DNA of 64,000 nt from positions 248,001-312,000 of the forward strand of contig NZ_FQUU01000004.1 of assembly GCF_900129295.1 (NCBI RefSeq), given 5' to 3'. Below, in pieces: positions 45,449 to 55,290 of the stretch; positions within the stretch are counted from its first letter, which is position 1; each line of letters starts with the position of its first letter. Made by a program: the position numbers and the translations under genes. Source of the DNA: Flavisolibacter ginsengisoli DSM 18119 (GTDB lineage Bacteria; Bacteroidota; Bacteroidia; Chitinophagales; Chitinophagaceae). The notes beneath the pieces were generated by a model. It was not told the DNA's origin and did no database searches. It saw nothing but the letters and a program-made list of their open reading frames with translations.

Positions 45449-46183
45449 ATGAAAAAACTATTATTTTTCTTGACCATATTGGTTACAACCATTTCCAGTT
45501 GGTCACAAACCTTTCATCCTGCGGTAAAAATAGAGTTTGAGAAAGTAGTCTACGTGAGACAATTGTATAAGGAGCTGGAACCGGAATGGTATGAGCGCAT
45601 AAAAGATCGCCTTCCGCAATTGTCAACTACCTATTTTGATTTTATTGGTGACACCTCCCGATCCATTTATAAACCTGGAAAAGAAGTTAAGGTGGATTCC
45701 AGAACATGGTACCAGGGTATTGCTGATAAAAATGTGGTTTATAATGACTACAAAGCGGGAACAACCATAACTCAGAAGCCCATTTTTGAAGAAACCTTCC
45801 TGGTGCAGGATAGTCTGCAAAAGATCAAATGGAAGCTTACCAGCGATACACGGAATATCGCGGGATATGATTGTCGCAAAGCAATTGGACTCATTGATGA
45901 TTCCATAGCCATATTTGCTTTTTATACAGACGAGATCCTGATCAATGGCGGCCCTGAAAGTGCTAATGGATTACCCGGGATGATATTAGGCCTGGGAATG
46001 CCCCGCATTCATACCACCTGGTTTGCTACAAGGGTGGAAGTAAACGGGCTAAATCTTAATGGAGTTACACCAGCTACCAAAGGCAAAAAAGTAGACCGTA
46101 AAACAATGATAAGCTCAATAGATAAAGTGCTTAAGAACTGGGGCGATTACGGTAAAAATATGGTCTGGAATTTTGTTATTTGA
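45449..46183 (+). CDS. GLPGLI family exported protein
   Basis: This 244-residue protein has a signal peptide (LTILVTTISSWSQ). The family's name motif appears as NGLPGMILGL, preceded by IAIFAFYTDEILINGGPE, and the N-terminal half has VRQLYKELEPEWYERIKDRL and TYFDFIGDTSRSIYKPGKEV. GLPGLI proteins are Bacteroidota periplasmic proteins of unknown function, often encoded beside outer-membrane barrels. The gene starts four bases after the upstream barrel stop, so co-translation is likely. Its end overlaps the convergent amylase gene by eight bases. Confidence 0.9.
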   Translation: MKKLLFFLTILVTTISSWSQTFHPAVKIEFEKVVYVRQLYKELEPEWYERIKDRLPQLSTTYFDFIGDTSRSIYKPGKEVKVDSRTWYQGIADKNVVYNDYKAGTTITQKPIFEETFLVQDSLQKIKWKLTSDTRNIAGYDCRKAIGLIDDSIAIFAFYTDEILINGGPESANGLPGMILGLGMPRIHTTWFATRVEVNGLNLNGVTPATKGKKVDRKTMISSIDKVLKNWGDYGKNMVWNFVI

Positions 46184-48023
46184 CCAGTTCCATTATCCAT
46201 ATCGATTTGGCTGGAAGTTTCCATTTTTCATTGAGATCTTCCTGCTTTGTATTGATTATATTCCTTGCTTTTGTAAAACCATTGATCCTTTCAGAAAAGC
46301 GTTTAGGGTCAATGGCTTTTTCTTCATTGGCCGTATTCATCACCACCATTACGGTTTGCTTATCGTCATAACGGAAGTAGGTATATACCCAGTCTTCAGG
46401 TACATATTGCATCAATTTACCAGTTTTGATTGCAGATGATTTTTTCCTGAAATTAGCAATAGTTCTTGTCCAGTTAAACACGTCGTTTTCTTTATCCGTT
46501 CTGCCTTCAGCAGTGAATTTATTACTGGGATCTTCTTTCCATCCACCTGTAAAATCGCCACGGACAAGTCCATCCGGGTTGGAAATTCCTTTTAATAAGA
46601 TTTCAGTGCCATAATACAACTCAGGAATGCCCCGGGTTGTTAGCAACCAACCAATACCTACTTTCAGCTTATCCACATCTTCACCTACCTGTGAAAGAAA
46701 ACGAGACATATCATGGTTATCAAGGAACACCACATTCATCATTGGATCCTTGTACACAAAATCATTGGCAAGCGTTTGATAGAGTTTGTTGACCCCTTCT
46801 GTCCAGCCAAAGTTCTGTGTAAGTGCCGGATTGATACCATACATATTGGTTTGAAAGTCTGTAACTGATAGCAAATTACTTTTGAAGCGCACATTGGTGA
46901 GATTGTTCTGGGTAAAATAAGCCTGGTTTAAAACTCCATGCACCCAGGTTTCACCAAACATTGTCATCTTAGGATATTCATCTGTCAAAGCCTTATTACA
47001 TCGATTCATAAAGTCAAGGTCATTATAGATGTAGGTATCTATCCTCCACCCGTCTACCCCAAATTCTTCTACGCTCCAAATGGCATTCTGTATAAGGTAA
47101 TTAGCCACATAGGGATTCCCCTGGTTGAGATCTGGCATTTGAGGTGTGAACCAACCATCAGACATCCGGGTTTCATCAGATTTCGAAGCATGGGGATCCA
47201 TTAAAGGCTGATCTTTATAATTGGTGCCTGTATAAGTTGGCCATTGGTGTACCCAATCTTTCATAGGCATATCACGGATGAAAAAGTTTTGCAGTCCACA
47301 ATGATTATAAACAGCATCCTGTATTAGTTTCATCCCTCTCTTATGCAATTCATCACTGAGTAACTTATATGCCTCATTACCCCCATGCCTTGTGTCTATC
47401 TTATAATAATTTGTAATGGCATAGCCATGTTCTGTCCGGTTGGGCATATCATTTTCCATGACAGGTGTCATCCATACAGTGGTCACCCCTAGGTCTTTCA
47501 GGTAATCAAGGTGTTGTATCACACCTTTGATATCTCCACCGTGACGATGGTACATAGAATCGCGATTCAATGATTGATCCCGCATGCCTGGTGCCCTATC
47601 ATTGCTGTAATCCCCATTTGCAAAACGATCAGGCATAATAAGATAAACAAGGTCCTGGGATCGAACGCCCTGCGCAAAAGCGGTGCCCTTTCCATGTCGG
47701 CGCGCTTGTAAATCAAAAAGTATTGGTTCTCCTTTGCTCCTTTTTATACTGACCTTTCCAGGTTTTGATGAAGGTGATATCAGGAGATCCAGGAAAACGT
47801 AATTTTTATTTTCTACCTTATTCACCTTTACAAGTCTTACTCCCGGATAATTGAGCGAATAATTATCCGAGGCGATATTATCACCATGAAGCATTAATTG
47901 CAATTTGGGCTCTTTCATACCTATCCACCAATTGGCGGGGTACACTTCAATGTTTTGAGCGCTGAGTTGAAATGAGCTAAACAGTAGAACAACTATGGTA
48001 CTAAATATTTTCAAGCGTTTCAT
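46176..48023 (-). CDS. Secreted GH13 alpha-amylase/neopullulanase-like enzyme
   Basis: I chose the ATG at 48023 (615 residues), which gives a signal peptide (STIVVLLFSSFQLSAQ); a longer frame to 48083 lies inside the MFS gene. An N-terminal cyclomaltodextrinase-type beta domain (24-105) precedes the GH13 barrel. The conserved regions are DAVYNHCG (236-243), GWRIDT (nucleophile D329), GETW (acid/base E358) and FLDNHD (D438). The C-terminal beta domain ends KSIWIMELVK. It cuts alpha-1,4-glucans in the periplasm or at the surface. Its start overlaps the end of the MFS gene by 23 bases, suggesting coupled hydrolysis and sugar uptake. Confidence 0.93.
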   Translation of the reverse strand: MKRLKIFSTIVVLLFSSFQLSAQNIEVYPANWWIGMKEPKLQLMLHGDNIASDNYSLNYPGVRLVKVNKVENKNYVFLDLLISPSSKPGKVSIKRSKGEPILFDLQARRHGKGTAFAQGVRSQDLVYLIMPDRFANGDYSNDRAPGMRDQSLNRDSMYHRHGGDIKGVIQHLDYLKDLGVTTVWMTPVMENDMPNRTEHGYAITNYYKIDTRHGGNEAYKLLSDELHKRGMKLIQDAVYNHCGLQNFFIRDMPMKDWVHQWPTYTGTNYKDQPLMDPHASKSDETRMSDGWFTPQMPDLNQGNPYVANYLIQNAIWSVEEFGVDGWRIDTYIYNDLDFMNRCNKALTDEYPKMTMFGETWVHGVLNQAYFTQNNLTNVRFKSNLLSVTDFQTNMYGINPALTQNFGWTEGVNKLYQTLANDFVYKDPMMNVVFLDNHDMSRFLSQVGEDVDKLKVGIGWLLTTRGIPELYYGTEILLKGISNPDGLVRGDFTGGWKEDPSNKFTAEGRTDKENDVFNWTRTIANFRKKSSAIKTGKLMQYVPEDWVYTYFRYDDKQTVMVVMNTANEEKAIDPKRFSERINGFTKARNIINTKQEDLNEKWKLPAKSIWIMELVK

Positions 48024-49410
48024 TTGGCAATGCGATTTCTTCTTTAATTCTTTTAGAGGCAGGATCATACACATATATAACACTAATTGCTGCGCAGATC
48101 ATAAAGATTCCTGCCAGTACAATTGCATAAATTGGCTGGTTGCCATACAGGTGCTTTACTATCCATCCTCCAAATAATCCATTGATGATCTGGGGAAGTG
48201 TAATAAAGAAATTAAAGATGCCCATATAGATTCCAAGCTTCCCGGCAGGAATAGAACTGGATAGTATCACGTAGGGCATGGCAAGAATACTTGCCCATGC
48301 AAGTCCTACACCGACCATAGAAAATTTAAGCATAGCCGGATCTTTTATAAAGTATATAGAAATGAGCCCAATTCCTCCTGCTATAAGTGATACAGAATGT
48401 GTAAGCTTACGGCCAATATACCTGGCTACCACCGGGAGAAATAAGGCATAGATCATCGCTATAAAGTTGTACACAGCAAAAGCAGATCCTACTTTATTGC
48501 CCGCCTCATTGTATTGTATGGACTTGGAATAATCTCCCGTTAGTCCATAAACATGTGTTGCCACTGCATCTGTGGTGAAAACCCACATGCTAAAAAGAGC
48601 AAACCAGCTAAAGAATTGAACCAAACCCAGTTGTTTCATTGTCTTTGGCATATTGCCAAAATCTGAGAAGATTTCACTTATTCCATGTTTTTTAGATACC
48701 GCTGGTTTACCATGATATCTTTCATATTCCCTAGGGGCATATTCCTTGCTAAAAAAAACAGTGATGAGTATAGCTATTATAAAAACGACCGCACCTATAT
48801 AGAAAGCATATTTTATATTATTTGCTACCCCGTCCGGCCCAGCTTCCATGCTCACACCACTATTAGCCAGGATCTCAGGCAAAGCCGAACCTACAACGGC
48901 TCCCAACCCGATAAGAAAGGTTTGAATGCTAAAGCCCATTGTCCGCTGACTATCGGGAAGGTTATCTGCAACCAGGGCCCTGAATGGTTCCATGGCAACG
49001 TTAAAAGATGCGTCCATTACCATCACCATTCCAGCACCTATCCATAATGCAGGAATGATAGCCGATAGGGATGCAGAATTTGGAAGAAACACAAGGGCAA
49101 GTGAAGAAAGTATGGCTCCAGTTAAAAAATAAGGTTTTCTGCGTCCAAGCCTGTTCCAGGTACGATCACTATAATGCCCGATTAAAGGCTGAACGATCAT
49201 ACCAACCAAAGGAGCAACGATCCAGAACATAGGTAACTGGTCAACATCCGCACCAAATGAACGGAGTATTCTGCTAGTGTTACCATTTTGAAGTGCGAAA
49301 CCAAACTGAATACCAAGAAAGCCAAAGCTCATTGTGAAGATCTGGAATATGGAAAGCTTTGGTTTTGGATATTTACCTTCCTGTAAGGCCGTAGAAGACT
49401 GAATAGCCAT
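48001..49410 (-). CDS. MFS sugar transporter (SLC45/maltose-type)
   Basis: I chose the ATG at 49410 (469 residues); the longer frame needs a TTG. Twelve hydrophobic segments are visible. Family features include the opening MSFGFLGIQFGFALQNGNTS, WIVAPLVGMIVQPLIGHYSD (loop 2-3), RTWNRLGRRKPYFL, and DASFNVAMEPFRALVADNLP, characteristic of glycoside-type MFS carriers. Such proteins carry maltose, sucrose or related disaccharides with protons. The gene lies directly upstream of, and overlaps, the secreted amylase gene, so its probable cargo is maltose or maltodextrin released by that enzyme. Confidence 0.9.
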   Translation of the reverse strand: MAIQSSTALQEGKYPKPKLSIFQIFTMSFGFLGIQFGFALQNGNTSRILRSFGADVDQLPMFWIVAPLVGMIVQPLIGHYSDRTWNRLGRRKPYFLTGAILSSLALVFLPNSASLSAIIPALWIGAGMVMVMDASFNVAMEPFRALVADNLPDSQRTMGFSIQTFLIGLGAVVGSALPEILANSGVSMEAGPDGVANNIKYAFYIGAVVFIIAILITVFFSKEYAPREYERYHGKPAVSKKHGISEIFSDFGNMPKTMKQLGLVQFFSWFALFSMWVFTTDAVATHVYGLTGDYSKSIQYNEAGNKVGSAFAVYNFIAMIYALFLPVVARYIGRKLTHSVSLIAGGIGLISIYFIKDPAMLKFSMVGVGLAWASILAMPYVILSSSIPAGKLGIYMGIFNFFITLPQIINGLFGGWIVKHLYGNQPIYAIVLAGIFMICAAISVIYVYDPASKRIKEEIALPNETLENI

Positions 49411-49505
49411 AAGCAATCAATAGATTTGATTGCGAAAGTTAGTAAGGAAATGTGTAATAATGTGTTTTAATTACACATTTCCTTTTTGAGATTTTAATAG
49501 TATTA

Positions 49506-50780
49506 TTAAACTCCTATTGTATATCCATTGGGAAGCACAGCTCCTTTCTTCAAAACTACAATTCCATCTTTCACTGTATACAAAGGGGAATCCCCATCTT
49601 CTATGTGAGCGCCCCCAATGATCCGGACATCATCACCTATACGACAGTTCTTGTCTATGATAGCATTTTGGATCTGGCATCTTGAGCCAATGCCTAACTG
49701 TGGTATGCCATGTTGCAGGTCCAGGGCTATATCTTCCAAAGTTTCATAATAGTCACTACCCATAATATAAACATCTGTGAGGTTTGAGTCGTTGCCAATG
49801 CGAGATCTGATACCAATGACAGAATTCTCTATGTGGGCAGCATTAATTATACATCCATCAGCTATAATACTATGATCAAGCCTGGTGCCGCTAACCTTGG
49901 CTGGCGGTAGCATACGGGCGCGGGTATATATGGTCTTGTTATTATCAAACAAATTGAATTCAGGTATATCCTTGGTTAATCCAATATTGGCATGGAAAAA
50001 AGCAGGAATGTTTCCTATATCTTCCCAATATCCTTCATACTGATAGCTGGCTACTTTATACTTATTAATTGATTGTGGAATGATCTCCTTGCCAAAATCT
50101 GCAGCGTCTTTATTTTCATTTTGAAGCAGGTCAAATAACAAGTGACGGTTGAAGATGTATATACCCATTGAGGCGAGGTATACTTTTCCCTTTGCACGCA
50201 TTTCATCACCTGTATCGCTGACCCAGTTTTCCAGGCCCGATTTAGGTTTTTCAGTAAAGGCAGTAATCATGCCTTCTTCTGTTTTCAGAATTCCAAATTC
50301 AGAAGCTTCCTTTTCAGTTACAGGAATAGTGGCAATAGTTATATCGGCCCCTTTTTCCTTATGGTTAAAAAGCATTTCCTGGAAGTCGATCTGGTATAAC
50401 TGGTCACCTGAAAGGATTAAAATATATTCACTATCAAATGGTGCTATGTGCCGCAAGCCTTGCCTTACAGCGTCTGCTGTACCCTGGAACCAGGTTGGGT
50501 TATCAGGGGTTTGTTCAGCAGCAAGAATGTCTACAAAAGCAGAGCTAAATGCACTGAAGTGGTACGTATTCTTTATATGCCTGTTCAGTGAAGCGGAATT
50601 ATACATTGTCAATACAAACATTCGTGTAATGCCAGAATTCAAACAATTTGAAATAGGAATGTCAACTAACCTGTATTTACCGGCTATAGGCACAGCTGGC
50701 TTTGACCGGCTTGCTGTTAATGGAAATAAACGGGTTCCGGCACCTCCTCCCAAAATAACAGATAACATTTGCTTGCTCAT
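49506..50780 (-). CDS. glgC: Glucose-1-phosphate adenylyltransferase
   Basis: This 424-residue protein starts at an ATG. The N-terminal nucleotidyltransferase domain has GGGAGTRLFPLTASRSKPAV and KYRLVDIPISNCLNSGI; SGDQLYQIDF carries the metal-binding aspartate, and FTEKPKSG and YEGYWEDIGNI complete the active site. A left-handed beta-helix domain follows (ENSVIGIRSRIGNDSNLTDV). It forms ADP-glucose for glycogen synthesis. It lies 138 bases downstream of glgA on the same strand, consistent with a glgA-glgC unit. Length is typical of the bacterial enzyme. Confidence 0.96.
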   Translation of the reverse strand: MSKQMLSVILGGGAGTRLFPLTASRSKPAVPIAGKYRLVDIPISNCLNSGITRMFVLTMYNSASLNRHIKNTYHFSAFSSAFVDILAAEQTPDNPTWFQGTADAVRQGLRHIAPFDSEYILILSGDQLYQIDFQEMLFNHKEKGADITIATIPVTEKEASEFGILKTEEGMITAFTEKPKSGLENWVSDTGDEMRAKGKVYLASMGIYIFNRHLLFDLLQNENKDAADFGKEIIPQSINKYKVASYQYEGYWEDIGNIPAFFHANIGLTKDIPEFNLFDNNKTIYTRARMLPPAKVSGTRLDHSIIADGCIINAAHIENSVIGIRSRIGNDSNLTDVYIMGSDYYETLEDIALDLQHGIPQLGIGSRCQIQNAIIDKNCRIGDDVRIIGGAHIEDGDSPLYTVKDGIVVLKKGAVLPNGYTIGV

Positions 50781-50918
50781 AGATCTTCTTTTTATATGTA
50801 TAATTACGAACTACTTAAATCATAAAAATTGTTGGGGATAGTCATAGGAATAGCTTCATTCCATAGTATAAATTTAATTATAAACTGTTAGTACTTTACA
50901 AATGGAGTACCAGGTAAA

Positions 50919-52334
50919 TTACAAAGATTGATACAACCTTAAATAATCTCCTGCAGAGGCATCCCAGGAATGATCAATGTTCATCATAAAACTTCGCATC
51001 CAGTTATAAAGGTCCTTTTTATTATAATATAGATCTATTGCTCTTCCTACTGAATAGGTTACATCATTCACATCAGCATTGTTGAAACGAATTCCAAATC
51101 CCTGCCAATCCCCAAAATCACGAACAGTATCTTTTAAACCACCAGTACTTCGAACCATTGGTACTGTACCATACCGCAAAGCGTACATTTGGTTTAATCC
51201 ACAAGGTTCTACCCTGCTTGGCATTAATAAAAAATCTGCACCAGCATAAATCAAATGACTTAGGGCTTCATTGTATCCAATATATGTACCTACGAATCCA
51301 CCCAATTGATTTTTCGTTTCTTCAAGCCTTGCTTCCACTACAGGATCTCCAGAACCAAGTATTAGAAAATTAACTGCACCATGATGCTGATAAATTGAAT
51401 TGCGAATTGCATCAGGTAAAATATCAGCAGCTTTCTCCCCTACTAACCTGCCTATAAAGGCAATAAGTGGTTTATCTGCATCGAGGCCAAAACGTATGGC
51501 CAGTTCCCTCTTATTTTTTTTCTTTCCTTCTTTTACTTCCTGATCGTTAAAATTCCGGACAAGAAATTCATCTGTTGAGGGATCCCATACATCGGTATCT
51601 ATACCATTTAATATACCAACACATTTACCCTGCTCATATTGCATCAGCATTTCCACACCATTGGCTGCATACTTCAACTCCTCCAAATAACTAGGACTGA
51701 CTGTAGTAACCTTCCAGGCACATTTAACAGCGGAGGCGAAAGGATTGATTTTATTATCCCAGTCAAGAAATCCCCATTTATAGGTATCATAGCCAGGAAG
51801 CAGGTTAGACCTTTCCCAGCCAAACTGTCCCTGGTATTCACCATTATGGATTGTAAACACTGTGGGAACTGATTCAAGATTTTTAAACTGGTAAACATAT
51901 TTAAAAAAGAAGGGGATGAACCCTGTATGATAGTCATGACAATGAACTATATCAGGTTTATGCTCCCATTTACTGATCCAGTCAGCTACAGATACCTGGA
52001 ACGCTATAAATCTGTCAGTATCATCATCATACCCATATATTTTTTCCCGGTCAAGAAGACCGTAAATATCAACGAGATAGAGATCAAAGCCGAGTTTATT
52101 GGTCTTCTCCTTAATAATGGCATAATTGAATTGATGTGTCCCTATCTGCTGTCTACCTTCATGTACCAGGTCCCATTCATTATTTACGAGGAATTTTGTG
52201 CGATACATGGGCATTACTACTTTAGCAAGGTGCCCTGCTTTGGATTGATATTTTGGTAAAGCCCCAACTACATCCCCTAATCCGCCTGCCTTTGCAACAG
52301 GATAACATTCTGCTGATACATGAATTATTTCCAT
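50919..52334 (-). CDS. glgA: Glycogen synthase (GT5)
   Basis: I chose the ATG at 52334 (471 residues), giving the family-typical start MEIIHVSAECYPVAKAGGLG; a longer frame adds 31 unrelated residues. The GT5 N-terminal domain carries the ADP-glucose-binding KAGGLGD (15-21) and HCHDYHTGFIPFF. The C-terminal domain has IAFIGRLVGEKAADIL and the SRVEPCGLNQMYALRYGTVP loop with the retaining-GT E-x7-E pattern, then RSTGGLKDTV. It elongates alpha-1,4-glucan from ADP-glucose made by the adjacent glgC product. It is divergent from the sugar MFS at 52451. Confidence 0.95.
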   Translation of the reverse strand: MEIIHVSAECYPVAKAGGLGDVVGALPKYQSKAGHLAKVVMPMYRTKFLVNNEWDLVHEGRQQIGTHQFNYAIIKEKTNKLGFDLYLVDIYGLLDREKIYGYDDDTDRFIAFQVSVADWISKWEHKPDIVHCHDYHTGFIPFFFKYVYQFKNLESVPTVFTIHNGEYQGQFGWERSNLLPGYDTYKWGFLDWDNKINPFASAVKCAWKVTTVSPSYLEELKYAANGVEMLMQYEQGKCVGILNGIDTDVWDPSTDEFLVRNFNDQEVKEGKKKNKRELAIRFGLDADKPLIAFIGRLVGEKAADILPDAIRNSIYQHHGAVNFLILGSGDPVVEARLEETKNQLGGFVGTYIGYNEALSHLIYAGADFLLMPSRVEPCGLNQMYALRYGTVPMVRSTGGLKDTVRDFGDWQGFGIRFNNADVNDVTYSVGRAIDLYYNKKDLYNWMRSFMMNIDHSWDASAGDYLRLYQSL

Positions 52335-52450
52335 ATTTCTAATACATCCTGATTGAAGGTATATAAAATCTTTTTCAAGATATTCACCCAACTCAATTTT
52401 TCTATCAGTTAAACTTATTATTTTCAAGCCTTCTAAAAACCAAAATCAGT

Positions 52451-54229
52451 ATGGCTACATCGATGGGACCGAACAGGAATGTTTCAAAAGTGTCACAAGG
52501 ACAAGGCATTCCCACTAATTATGGTGCTTTAAGCACACTCGTGACCGTTTTCTTTTTCTGGGGTTTTATCGCCGCAGGGAATAGCGTCTTTATTCCTTTC
52601 TGTAAGCACTACTTCCAGCTTGATCAATTTCAAAGCCAGTTAGTAGACTTTGCCTTTTATACAGCTTACTATATAGGTGCATTGGTTTTGTTTGCCTATG
52701 GCGCTTTTGGAGGTAATGACCTGGTGGCTAAATGGGGATTTAAAAAAAGTATTGTATATGGGTTATTATTTTCCGCATTGGGCGCAGTGGCTATGATCAT
52801 TGCCGTAAATGCAAATGCATTTGCAGGTATGCTTTTTGGACTATTTGTGGTAGCACTGGGTTTCTCACTACAACAAACAGCGGCCCAACCATTTGCCATT
52901 GCCCTGGGGGATCCTTCTACAGGTACCAGCCGTGTAAACCTGGGAGGTGGTGTAAACTCCTTTGGTACAATGATAGGACCATTGGTTGTTGCATTTGCCC
53001 TGTTTGGTACAACTGCAGCATTAACTGATGAAAAGATCCAATCATTAAGTCTTAGTAAAGTGATCATACTTTATGCAGGTGTTGGCGCTTTGTTCATAGC
53101 AGCGGCTGCATTATTCTTTTTCTCCAAAAAAGTTCCTTCAGGGATTTCCACAGAAAAAACCGAGAAGGCAAATAAAGCCTTGTACTCACTGCTGATCATG
53201 ACTGGTTTGCTGATCATAATGTTCGTTCCGGTATTCCACAGTTATCAGACGGATCCTGCTACCTTAAGTGATGCTGAAAAGCATGGATTGGAAACCTACA
53301 GAATGAAGTGGCTTTTTGGAGCCTTAGCGGTAGTAGTTTTTGGACTGTTGATCTCAAATTGGAGAGCTACAAAGAATCCTGAGGGTTGGGGTGCTATGAA
53401 GTATCCCCAGTTGGTGTTGGGAATGCTAGGCATATTTGTATATGTAGGCGTAGAGGTTTCTATTGTAAGTAACATGGGTGAGTTATTAAAACAACCTGAC
53501 TTTGGAAGCTATTCTTCCTCCCAGGTAGCTCCATTCGTATCTATGTATTGGGGAAGCCTTATGATTGGCCGGTGGACAGGTGCTATATCTGCTTTTGACC
53601 TAAAACGTTCCACCAGGCAATTAATGATGTTGTTGGTTCCATTGATTGCTTTTGGAATAGTCATCGGAGTAATTGCCATTTCTCAATATGATGTAAAGCC
53701 TTTGCTTTACTATATAGTATGTGTATTAATTCAAATGGCAGCATTTTACGTTAGTAAGGACAAGCCTGCCCGTACATTGCTCATTTTTGCAAGTCTTGGA
53801 CTTCTAGCTATGATCATTGGTTTATTAACTAAAGGCAACCTCGCTATTTATGCATTTCTTAGTGGGGGCTTGTTTTGCTCCATTATGTGGCCTTCCATAT
53901 TCAACCTATCAATTTTAGGTTTGGGAAAATACCAGACCCAGGGATCAGCCTTTCTAATCATGATGATTCTTGGAGGAGGTATCATTCCACCTATCCAGGG
54001 AAAACTGGCAGATTATATTCAAACAAAAACAGATGTTATTGGTTATGGTATTCACCAGTCGTACTGGATTCCTGTAATTTGTTTTGCTTACCTTGCATTC
54101 TTTGCATTCATAGTGCGGGGCATATTAAAACGCCAGGGTATAGACTATGAAGGCACAGCCAATGAAGACCTGCAACCATTAGAAACCTCTCCGGAAGGTG
54201 CTTTAGATGTAACCGATAAAAAACTATAA
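52451..54229 (+). CDS. MFS sugar transporter, FucP/GluP-like
   Basis: The protein has 592 residues and 12 or more membrane segments. The opening [20 protein letters not shown] and [20 protein letters not shown] are characteristic of the fucose/glucose/galactose permease family, as is [20 protein letters not shown] in TM4-5 and [21 protein letters not shown] long loop between TM6 and TM7 (about 225-300) makes it larger than E. coli FucP (438 residues). It is followed five bases later by the glucokinase gene, so glucose is the likely cargo. The pair is divergent from glgA. Confidence 0.92.
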   Translation: MATSMGPNRNVSKVSQGQGIPTNYGALSTLVTVFFFWGFIAAGNSVFIPFCKHYFQLDQFQSQLVDFAFYTAYYIGALVLFAYGAFGGNDLVAKWGFKKSIVYGLLFSALGAVAMIIAVNANAFAGMLFGLFVVALGFSLQQTAAQPFAIALGDPSTGTSRVNLGGGVNSFGTMIGPLVVAFALFGTTAALTDEKIQSLSLSKVIILYAGVGALFIAAAALFFFSKKVPSGISTEKTEKANKALYSLLIMTGLLIIMFVPVFHSYQTDPATLSDAEKHGLETYRMKWLFGALAVVVFGLLISNWRATKNPEGWGAMKYPQLVLGMLGIFVYVGVEVSIVSNMGELLKQPDFGSYSSSQVAPFVSMYWGSLMIGRWTGAISAFDLKRSTRQLMMLLVPLIAFGIVIGVIAISQYDVKPLLYYIVCVLIQMAAFYVSKDKPARTLLIFASLGLLAMIIGLLTKGNLAIYAFLSGGLFCSIMWPSIFNLSILGLGKYQTQGSAFLIMMILGGGIIPPIQGKLADYIQTKTDVIGYGIHQSYWIPVICFAYLAFFAFIVRGILKRQGIDYEGTANEDLQPLETSPEGALDVTDKKL

Positions 54230-54234
54230 AAAGG

Positions 54235-55203
54235 ATGATTGATTTATCAAATGAGTTTGCTATAGGTATAGATATTGGTGGAACCAATACAAAATATGGA
54301 ATTGTAAATCATAGAGGTGATATCGTAGAAAAAGGTGAACTGCGAACTGATGCTTTTCCTGAAATTGATGATTATATAAACGCCCTTTATGAAACCTTAT
54401 CTCCTATTCTGAAAGTTCATGCAGATGAAGGGAAGATGAAAGGTATTGGAATAGGAGCTCCAAATGGAAATTTCTATACAGGGACTATCGATTATGCACC
54501 CAATTTACACTGGAAAGGGGTCATTCCTTTGACAAAATTAGTTACAGCTAAATTTGGCTTACCCTGCTCTTTAACCAATGATGCTAATGCAGCTGCCGTT
54601 GGAGAAATGAACTATGGTGCTGCACGGGGCATGCGTGATTTTATCATGATCACGCTTGGAACCGGCGTAGGTAGCGGAATTGTAGCTAATGGTCAATTAA
54701 TATATGGACATGATGGTTTTGCCGGGGAATTAGGCCATACTATTATCCGCCATGGAGGCAGGAAGCATTGGTCTACCAAACTTGATGGTTCGCTGGAAGC
54801 TTATTGTTCTGCAACTGGAATAGCTATTACAGCTCGCGAATTATTAGAAAAAAATAGTAATAGCCTGCTGGCCAAATACAGACCTGAAGAAATAGATTCT
54901 AAACTTGTTTGTGATTGTGCTTTAAAGGGAGATGAGACAGCTTTGGAGGTATACCGGTTTACTGGTCAAATACTGGGTGAATCATTGGCCAACTTTATTA
55001 TGTTCTCTTCTCCTGAAGCTATAGTACTGTTTGGTGGAGTTATAAAAGCAGGTGACCTTATTATGAATCCTACAAGGGAGCATATGGAGAAAAACCTTCT
55101 TCCCATATTCCAGAATAAAGTAAAACTTGTTTTTAGCGAATTGCAGGAAGCTGATGCAGCAATACTTGGAGCCAGTGCCCTTGTTTGGGAAATGAGGGAA
55201 TGA
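54235..55203 (+). CDS. ROK family glucokinase without the zinc cysteines
   Basis: This 322-residue protein has the ATP-binding loop IGIDIGGTNTKYG (10-22), catalytic D116 in TNDANAAAVGEMNYG, phosphate-2 loop TLGTGVGSGIV (140-150), and substrate-binding E165/H168 in GFAGELGHT with E188 in GSLEAY. ROK kinases normally have CxCGxxGCxE here, coordinating zinc; this protein instead has RKHWSTKLDGSLEAYC, so three of the usual cysteines are missing. It has no N-terminal HTH, so it is a kinase and not a repressor. It sits five bases behind a sugar MFS and phosphorylates the imported glucose, giving glucose-6-phosphate for the adjacent glycogen pathway. A strong terminator follows. Confidence 0.9.
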   Translation: MIDLSNEFAIGIDIGGTNTKYGIVNHRGDIVEKGELRTDAFPEIDDYINALYETLSPILKVHADEGKMKGIGIGAPNGNFYTGTIDYAPNLHWKGVIPLTKLVTAKFGLPCSLTNDANAAAVGEMNYGAARGMRDFIMITLGTGVGSGIVANGQLIYGHDGFAGELGHTIIRHGGRKHWSTKLDGSLEAYCSATGIAITARELLEKNSNSLLAKYRPEEIDSKLVCDCALKGDETALEVYRFTGQILGESLANFIMFSSPEAIVLFGGVIKAGDLIMNPTREHMEKNLLPIFQNKVKLVFSELQEADAAILGASALVWEMRE

Positions 55204-55230
55204 AAAGTTTAAATGAATAATCTTACTATA

Positions 55231-55266
55231 AAAATCCCCCTGACATTGCCGCCAGGGGGATTTTTT
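55231..55266. terminator. Intrinsic terminator between glucokinase gene and lipA
   Basis: AAAATCCCCCTG pairs perfectly with CAGGGGGATTTT around a 10-base loop, flanked by A-rich and T-rich runs, so it can serve both convergent genes. Confidence 0.9.
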
Positions 55267-55290
55267 ATTTTAACCTGTAAGTCTATAATT

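Noticed and set aside
48024-48083. N-terminal extension of the amylase
   Set aside because: It lies inside the MFS coding region and would hide the signal peptide behind charged residues.
54235-55203. ROK-family transcriptional repressor (NagC-like)
   Set aside because: The protein starts directly at the kinase ATP-binding loop; there is no N-terminal HTH.
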